From Phaeotremella fagi (taxonomy: Eukaryota > Basidiomycota > Tremellomycetes > Tremellales > Phaeotremellaceae): a stretch of 64,000 bases of DNA. The stretch covers positions 868,001 through 932,000 of the forward strand of contig BCHU01000008.1 of assembly GCA_001599715.1 (NCBI GenBank). The letters are read 5' to 3'. The position numbers and the translations under genes were made by a program. A model generated the notes under the pieces. That model worked only from the letters and a program-made list of their open reading frames with translations. It searched no databases and was not told the DNA's origin. Positions 56,700 through 64,000 of this stretch are shown one piece after another. Numbering within the stretch: the stretch's first letter is position 1; each line of letters begins with the position of its first letter.

Positions 56700-59600
56700 A
56701 TGGATACACCACCCAGAACTCCTATGTATCTTCAATATCAATTACCAACTAGATCACCTTTAATCAATCCATTCTATAACTCTCCAGATTCAGTTGATAC
56801 TACCACACCAACCAGTACATCCACCGAACTCTCACCGTTCATAGATTACAGAACTGCTTATATAGCGGAAAGAAGTTCTGCCGATTTCTACGTTAGGTCG
56901 TCAGCTGCTTCTTCCTCCACCATTGCTGCTGCTCAGAGGTATAGAAAGGGGTTAGGTTTGGGATTGGATTCAGATTTGATAAATCTTGGTGATAAGGTTG
57001 TTGGGTGCGAGGTTTCCAACGTTACCGCTGATTCCGATACTTTGATACACCCACCACCACCTCTATCAGCATTTCATACCAGAAACACAACCATGTCATC
57101 CCCATCAACCTCTCCACCAACATCACCCACTGAAATGATCCATCCAAGACAACCCAACGCTCAATCCCACGAACCAGATACATCCTATCTCAGATTATCA
57201 AGAACAGAAACTTCATTCTCAGATTTCGGGTCGAAATCACATTCGAATTTCTCTTTCCATGGTGATCCAAATCATAACAAAGACAGAGATGGTTCAGGTT
57301 CCGAATTCAACGATGATAAATCAGCTGGAACTCGTAGAAGCAGTACGGGGACTTTTGGTAAGGTTAATCGAAATCGACGATGGTCAGCTTTCGGTTCTGT
57401 TTCGAGTGGCGATCAAAATCATGTTCACGATTCCAATTCGAATCCAAACTCTCATTCCATTCCTATACCATCAGACAAGGTTCATAATCAAGATAACAGT
57501 TTTTGGGAAGATGACGATTCAGATGTCTTATCTAGATCAGTTGATTCGAGACGACCATCGACAAAACATCAAAGACCTTTATCAATGTCGTCAGCCAGTG
57601 GATCAGGTCATTCCTATCCAGGTCCATATCTGAATCTCAACGAAGATCCAAAACCAATCAACAAATCAACGACTACCCCTAATTATTTCCCTTCGCCAAC
57701 CCTCAGATCGCCAAGTCATAAAACCCCAGAAACAGATCAAGCGATCACCGCCCATCTCCTAAAATCGTCTGCTTTGAATAGCACGAAAATCGTTCCAAGG
57801 ACTAAGCTGAGTATTCATCCGACGTCGTATAATTCAGTCCCACCTTCTAGTGGGACACCGTTACGAGGTGTTTCGGAAGAATCTGGGTTGATGCAAGCAA
57901 CTCATCCTGAGGATGACGATGATGAAGATGATAATAGATTGGGATTGAGTCCGGTTCGTAAAACTTTCGCTAAGAGGGGTAGCAAGTTGGATCAAGTTCT
58001 TGGGGAAGGGGCGGAGACTGCTAAAGTATTATTGGAGTTTGAGAGGAGAATCATTGAGAAAGCTGAGACTATGCCTAACTCGTATGTCCATTTCAATGAT
58101 GTTGCTAGTACTAATCTACGATCCTTATTTGTAGACCACGTCCAGTTCCACCGGCCAGATATCATCGAGCCGGTCAATCAATTTCGACCTCGCCAATCAA
58201 AGCTACACCGTATGATAGTCATGAACATGGACATGTTCGATCTAGTTCACTAGATTCACTCCCTTCTCTTCATCCCTCAATCGCAGATTCAGTAAACACA
58301 TTAACAAGATTACTCCCACCTTCCACCCCACCCAAAAAATCTCTCCCCCCACTTCCAGAAATCTCATCATCTTCAAAACACCCTAACAAACCTCTCGAAA
58401 GATCTGCATCAATCTCACGTAACGATCTTCATCCAGATCAAAGAACTGTTCTACGAAGACGAACGAGAAAACTCGAACAGGTACTAGGTGAAACGTTGAC
58501 TGAAAACACGATTGAGAAACAGGTCGTTGAACCTATCACCACTTTTTCTACCATCATCACGAAAATCGATAAAGAAGCTTGGCCAAATAGTCCCGATAGC
58601 TCTCAACAGAAAATCCCTGAATGGCTGAAAGACGATGTGGTCCCTCGATCGAAGCCTGTTCCAGTTGGTGAAAGTCCTATGCAGAGTTTACAGAGGAGTG
58701 GATCTAAATTAAGTAAATTGACGAAAGCTGCTTTGGGGATTGATGCCGATGTTAGCATCGTTCATGAGAATGGGAATAAAGGGAAAGGATCGGGTAAAGA
58801 TGATTTGAAGATTTATGTTCAGAGGGAGATGAGAGTTTCGGAATTTGGTTTGAGAGGTCGACAGAGTGTTTCCATTGATAGGGGTAGTGTAAATCGACCT
58901 GTTGGGGGTTTGGGATTGTCACCGATCGAAAGGGACGATGGTGGTGATGATTTGGATGAGAATGATTTAGCTAGAAAGGCAAGACGATTACAATTGGCGA
59001 AAGTGGGTTTGCATAGACTCTTATTAAGTGCTATTGGGGCTAATCTGGATTCAGCTGCATCGACTTTTGGGTACTCAAGTCCCACCAGCCCTAGTTCAAT
59101 CGCAATCAAGCAAAGAAAGCTTACCCTTGTCATCTGCCCCAAAACCAAATTCCCATCCTCGTTTAACCCATTCCAAATCCTTTCAACTAGATTATCAAAG
59201 TTTCAAATCAACTTCAGAATCGTTCATCTCATTCGATGAATATCCGATCTCACCACGTCGACGATCTGCTGAAGATGGTGCGGGACCTTCGATAGGTGGT
59301 GGATGGGCTAGTAAGTTGAAACAAACTTTTAGGGATGGTGGTGAGAAGTTTAGGAGCTCTTCTGGACCTGGGACTGGGATTGGGACTGGGGGTGAAGAGA
59401 GTTTTATTGATATCGGACCGAAAAGTAGATTGAGTGAGAAAGAGAAACAGGTCGTTAGACGTAGAGCCCAGAAACTTGAACAGGTGAGTGGGACTTTTAA
59501 CTGCATGTACTTACAATTGTAAGGTATTCGGTAATGCACCCCCTCAATCATTGTTCATCCAACCAAACCCATCTACCAATTCAAACACTCGAGAAGAAGT

Positions 59601-60114
59601 TGAATCACCTTCAAAAGCCTTTGATTCATATCAGCAATCCCTCCAGAATCTCTTATATCTCGTTGACAACGATCAACATAAATTAGCCAACATCGTCGAT
59701 TCACTAGACGAAGCGGTTAATTATCAACGTTCATTCAACCCAAAAGAATTCAGTTCATCCCCCGAATCACCAATTCTCCTCTCACCAACATCACCCATCT
59801 ACAACGGTACCCAACCCACCACCAAAAACGATCATCAAATCAGAAGAAAAAGGACTGGGAAATTATCGCAGTTCTTTGGTGAAACCGTTGATTACAGTTT
59901 ACCTTCTAACGAGTTACCGAATTATTCCAAGCAAGGGAATTCTGGGAAGAGGATGGAAACTTTGGATGGGATTTTGAAGGAGATGTGGAAATGTGTTCAG
60001 AATGAGTTTGGGGTTGGTCGATTGGGGAGGGAGGAGGTTGTTAGGATTGGTGATTTGATGGATAGTTTACGGAAGAAACGGTTGGGTTTGGGCGGTCAGT
60101 GGGAGGAGATTTAG
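56700..60114 (+). CDS. Large disordered protein with repeated KLxQ[VF][LF]G motifs
   Basis: Four exons (56700-58081, 58135-59002, 59055-59483, 59524-60114) give 1089 aa. I cannot name the gene. Most of it is Ser/Thr/Pro/Asp-rich and disordered. Against that background one short helical motif recurs four times: RGSKLDQVLGEGAE, RRTRKLEQVLGETLTE, RRAQKLEQVFGNAPPQ and RTGKLSQFFGETVDY, each preceded by basic residues. The last copy is followed by a predicted helical C-terminus (METLDGILKEMWKCVQNEFG, REEVVRIGDLMDSLRKK). This arrangement resembles a fungal-specific family with RRxxKLxxFFG plus a short C-terminal helical block seen in ascomycete developmental proteins, but that link is from memory and weak. 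An acidic run occurs at about 58015. The frame change near 59003-59054 is an intron with GTGGGT, CTAAT and CAG, not a lesion. Confidence 0.7.
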
Positions 60115-60280
60115 GTTGGGGTGCTGTATGCTATTTGTATTGATGTTTGTTATCCTTTGTATTTGTAGTTGTATTTGTACTGGGATGGAAGGTCACGACT
60201 GTGGTCAAACTCGATTGAATATACAAGAGTTCTGCTGCTGACTCCAAAAAAATGCATAGCCCAATGATATATTATCCCAA

Positions 60281-63200
60281 TTACATTCCCACTTCCTTCC
60301 TAGCTTTCTCAAGATGCTCAGACCATTTTTTGATATCTTTATCAGTAATATCCCTGTATCTCAAACCAGTGACCGAGGATTTTTTACTCAGCTCAACCTT
60401 TGAATTTCTCAACAAATTCTCGTCCAAAGGTATGTTGACGAAACAGTACGCTCCCAAGGGATGGAAATTGGTTGGCGGATGATCGCGCTTCTTCTGTGTG
60501 ATTTGATACCGAGCGATGAGTGGAGAGATGTTCTTTTCACCGAGAACGTAAAGATTTGATTCTCGACGGATCCCACATCCATCCATTGAGAGGTATGTAT
60601 CCCCTTTAACCGATAGTCTACTATTTGAAGCCCGTCTGGTGTTGTTCTGTGCCCGACCTACATCCAAAGCAGCTCTTTGAGTGGGTGTTGCTGGGCCTGT
60701 ATTTCGTAAACTGTTGGCTCGAGATTGGGATGCGGAAATGATTCTTTCGACAATATCGGTAGGGTCACACCATTTGACGTTTGGTCCAGGCTCGTTGGTA
60801 GGTTCAAAGGTGAGTGATTTGTAGATGGATCGATATCGTAAGGGTAGCGCGTCGAGGTGAATCTTTTGATGATACTTTTGAGACCATTCCTGTAGATAGC
60901 GGAGTTCCTGTATTTCCCCTAGACTCAAGATACCCCCGATCGAATCCTCTTCTTCTTTCGATTTCTTTGATGCAAACCACTTTCGATTACCGAACCTGAA
61001 CGTCTGGACTGGGAATTTGTTTTTGAAAAATACCCCGTCCCTGATGTCCTCCAAGAAAGTTACAGCGTAATCAATCTTGACGCAGTCGTTGATATCGGTA
61101 TTCGCTTGAACGTTGGAACTGCTCATATGATCACAATGAAGTAGCACAAACGCCGATTCTTTGATGTTGTCATACAACAGATGAAACGAAGAACAGTTGT
61201 CTACGGCAGGATTGAGTCCGTTTCGATCGATTCGTTGTTTGATCTCGTCACTTTCGGTCTTTTCTGATTTAGTCAAATCTGGGTGGGTTCGGAAGATTCT
61301 TCCCGATGGGACTACCCAAGATTTATCGTTGAAAGACTCTTGGAGTCCAACCATTAGTTCCAAACAGGGAACACCGATTTCGAAATTCCTGAGTTTTCTG
61401 GTGCATACTTCTGACGTTTCAACAGTATACCGAGAATCGTTTTCACAGAGTTCGATAAGTTTTTCAAAGACTTTACCAGCTGAATTACCGAATCCGACAA
61501 CAAATTGTAAGATACCGTCATCCAAACGAGATTTCATCTCTTCCACTCTACTATCGATACCTCTTTGAACCGCCTTCTGGGGATAACCTCGCCTCTTAGC
61601 GGTGTTAGATTCCGGATTCATGGCATACTTGATCCCGGTAACCACTTCAAACTTTCCAACATGAACGTTCTGAAATGCCAGACTGTAATCTCCAGAAACA
61701 GTCGGTGAACGTAGACCTTCAGTACAGAGTTGAGTAGTAGCATCCTTGTCCAACGTCAAAGCCCATTCTGATAGATGAAACGCTGCATAATTAGCCAGAA
61801 TCTTTGTTGTAGCAGCTCGGACGTCGCCATCGGTCCGACTGAATCGCCTATCACCATGACCACCCAAATGATCGAAATTCAAACACGCGGGAGGAATTTG
61901 GCATTCCTTTTCCGTGGCGATTTGATCATTGATTCGTTCGTCGTCGTCCCGGCGCTGTCTATCGAGATCGACTTGGTCGATATTCTTTGCAAATTGAGCT
62001 TCATAGATGATTTTTCTGAACAACACCTTTCCTCGTTCACTGAAATTTGGTTCAATGTCGGTAGGTAAGAGTCTACTTTTGAATCCTGGTCGCGCTGCCC
62101 AATTACGAGGAAAGTTGTCGTGGGGATGGTTCGGATCATCGTGAATAATTTCGGTACGAGCTGGAAATTTTGTTTGATTGTCTTTCAACATCTGTTTGAC
62201 CGTTTCTGAGAATTTTCTGTATGATTCCCGATCCTTCCTATCCTTCGAATTCCTTGTGCACAGTTGATTACTGTTCCTAAGAGTAGACAAGGGTGAGACA
62301 AAGACTCGATGCTTGGCAACCGGTTGACTGAAGCTATCTGAGACGATATATCCAACACCCTGACCTGAGAAAATGGCATCTCCTTCATCGAAATAATCGA
62401 AATCGTCCGAATCATCCAATTCACCAGTGGCAGAATTAGTGCCAGGTGTTGTAGGAGTGGATGGGATAGAAGTTGAACGAGTCGATGGTCCTGGCTGGGA
62501 TTGGGAGACGCCAAATGTTGATACTGATGAAGATGCCAATGCTGACGACGATGCACTTGGTGTTGAAGGTGATGCTGGTGCTATGCCAGGAAGGGTGGAT
62601 GTTGGAAGGTGGTGACGACATGATATTGCACCATGACCTAAACCGCCACACAATGAACAACGGTGGACAAACTGACACATTGAACCAATTTCGCAGTCTT
62701 GGTTTTCGAAAACGTAGCAATTGAAAGTCAAGCAGAATTGGATGTACCCATCTCTCGATTGCAGATGTTGATTTGTACCACCGACGTAATAGCATCGTGT
62801 GGTATCGTTGGGGATTTCGTTAGGCGGGTAAACGTCTTTGTGAGGACATTGGTGTAAGGTATGAGATCTATCAGCACATACGGGACAGATTGGTCGGGGT
62901 TGTGGAACAAGTTTGATAGCCTTGGTAGCCTTTGGACTTTTGAATTTGAGAGGAGCGGATCTAGGTGAATTCAGAGAGAACCTGCCGAGGGGTAACGAAC
63001 TAGCAGGTGAGAAGAGTGACGATGGAGGTGTAGGTGTAGGTGGTAAGGAACCATATCTAGCTCGTTTGACTGGTGAACCACGAGTACTCTGAGCTATGCG
63101 AGAGTCATTTGAGCTTGAACCCAAATTGAGCATGAGACCTGTTTGGGTTGGACGATTGGGGGTTGGGGGAACGAATCTTCCAGGTGTAACAGGTGGTGGT

Positions 63201-63596
63201 GGGGGAGGGGGCATGGCTGACTATAGGGGGCTTAATAGGAGACAATACATGGTGAGGGAAACAAACAACTACCTTTTCAGCTTGCAGTTTCTCCATCAAA
63301 GTTTTGATAACCTTCCATCTTTCGATGGCTGGTGTTTCGTCGGTCAAACTGGTATAAATCGAGTTGTTTTGAATCGATGGTCTGAACTCATCTTCGATGC
63401 TAGCCTCCATCGCAACTTTGATACTGAAGTTATCTTCGAACCATTGGACATATTCCTCTTTGTTCGCATCTGGAACTTTACCACTTTTAGCCCATTTTCC
63501 TGCTAGAATGGGTGAGACCCAAGAATTGAGTTGTCGACTTTCGAGCTTTGATCCAAGTTTCGCCTGCCAGCGAACGACTGCGTCTTGACTATCCAT
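60281..63596 (-). CDS. Large zinc-knuckle protein, unknown function
   Basis: Two exons (63596-63273, 63220-60281) give 1087 aa. The short first exon (108 aa) encodes a helical leader starting MDSQDAVVRWQAKLGS; intron 1 (63272-63221) has GTAGTT and ATAG. The long second exon begins with a Pro/Ser-rich part (SAMPPPPPPPVTPGRFVPP) and then a Cys/His cluster: CPVCADRSHTLHQCPH (about residue 222), a C-rich stretch FCLTFNCYVFENQDCEIGSM and CSLCGGLGHGAISCRHH, the last a CCHC knuckle. The rest, about 700 residues, shows no recognisable domain; it has GGHGDRRFSRTDGDV and QRGIDSRVEEMKSRLDDGIL-type charged helices. With only one intron over 3.3 kb it contrasts with the intron-dense neighbours. I know similar Cys/His plus long tail arrangements from lineage-specific basidiomycete genes, some linked to mobile elements, but see no recombinase or protease motif here. 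Confidence 0.65.
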
Positions 63597-64000
63597 GATT
63601 CTATTTGAAAGGTGATTTATTTAGTTATGATATGGGTAGCAGTATAGGGGGAGCACAAGTTATACATCTCAATCGACTCGTTACAAAGCATAGTAAACCC
63701 CAATTGATGGGAAGATGGAAGGAGGGTAACGCTTTTTGTTCCTTACAACAACGAGGTGCAACGAGGTGCAACGAGGTGGGGTGACAGAGCGATCGCTCCT
63801 CAGAGGTCGCTACTTTAAGTTCTGGATCCAACTTAATTAAACAATTAAGCATCATGAAACGTCACACCAAGAGAACAGGGAGGTAACTTCTAAGACATGA
63901 TAGGGGGATCCTTTGAGATTTGGTATATACTGTATCTAAGTCACTTCTGCAATTCGCTGCCAAAAATGTCATTGAGACTGATTGAAGCCCAACTCTCACC
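63597..64000. other. Right-end region with short tandem repeat
   Basis: About 400 bp upstream of the zinc-knuckle gene. It contains three tandem copies of a 10-bp unit AACGAGGTGC at 63750-63779 (the last differs at its end). No open gene is supported here, and the window ends before the next gene. Confidence 0.5.
63750..63779 (+). repeat. Three tandem 10-bp repeats (AACGAGGTGC)
   Basis: Direct reading gives AACGAGGTGC twice and AACGAGGTGG once in immediate succession. Too short to be a satellite; may be a regulatory or replication-slippage repeat upstream of the zinc-knuckle gene. Confidence 0.8.

Noticed and set aside
59003..59054. Apparent frameshift in the KLxQ-motif protein
   Set aside because: The frames before and after are joined exactly by a 52-bp intron with GTGGGT donor, CTAAT branch and CAG acceptor.
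63221..63272. Longer continuous frame running through the first intron of the zinc-knuckle gene
   Set aside because: It leaves the conserved-looking reading frame; splicing joins directly to the SAMPPPPPPP frame.
63750..63779. Possible telomeric or centromeric repeat
   Set aside because: Only three 10-bp copies and the unit is not a known fungal telomere repeat.

Overview
The window looks like a gene-dense stretch of a basidiomycete yeast chromosome, most likely a tremellomycete of the Cryptococcus/Kwoniella type. The evidence is many very short introns (mostly 45-60 bp) with GTRNGT donors, CTRAY-like branch sites just upstream of YAG or AAG acceptors, small intergenic gaps, and a gene set typical of that group: Skn7 with a Gln/Pro-rich N-terminus, WSC-domain GH71 glucanase, GH3 enz­yme with many introns, chitin synthase, Och1-type mannosyltransferase and a canonical RNA-dependent RNA polymerase. 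The genus call is inference; nothing in the window proves it. All exon models were built by eye from splice motifs and family conservation.

Layout. 1-527 is the 5' part of RCL1 (minus), running off the left edge. Then come an ING/PHD chromatin protein (+), a small membrane protein (-), PRP17/CDC40 (+), a MUB1/SamB MYND protein (+), mitochondrial HSP78 (+), and a secreted WSC-WSC-GH71 alpha-1,3-glucanase (+). From 16156 to 21593 lie three minus-strand genes: an Asi-like multi-spanning RING protein, an EFM7-type methyltransferase and a WW protein. RHO1, a YTH-domain m6A reader and a GH3 glycosidase follow on plus. From 30632 to 45431 are NAT3/NAA20 (-), EMC8 (+), an acyl-CoA thioesterase (-), UTP25 (-), an RNAi RdRP (-) and SKN7 (-). 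The right part holds an SDR reductase (+), an Och1-like GT32 (+), an uncharacterised possible OB-fold protein (-), an MDR dehydrogenase (+), a division I chitin synthase (+), a disordered protein with four KLxQ[VF][LF]G motifs (+), and a large, almost intronless zinc-knuckle protein (-).

The genes do not form an operon-like system. Recurrent themes are the cell wall and its signalling (RHO1, chitin synthase, GH71, GH3, Och1-like, SKN7) and RNA biology (RCL1 and UTP25 in 18S rRNA maturation, PRP17 in splicing, YTH reader, RdRP). The most notable items are the RdRP with 25 exons, several 6-16 nt microexons, start codons of two divergent genes only 14 bp apart, and the two uncharacterised genes at the right end. 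No RNA genes, transposons or CRISPR arrays were recognised.
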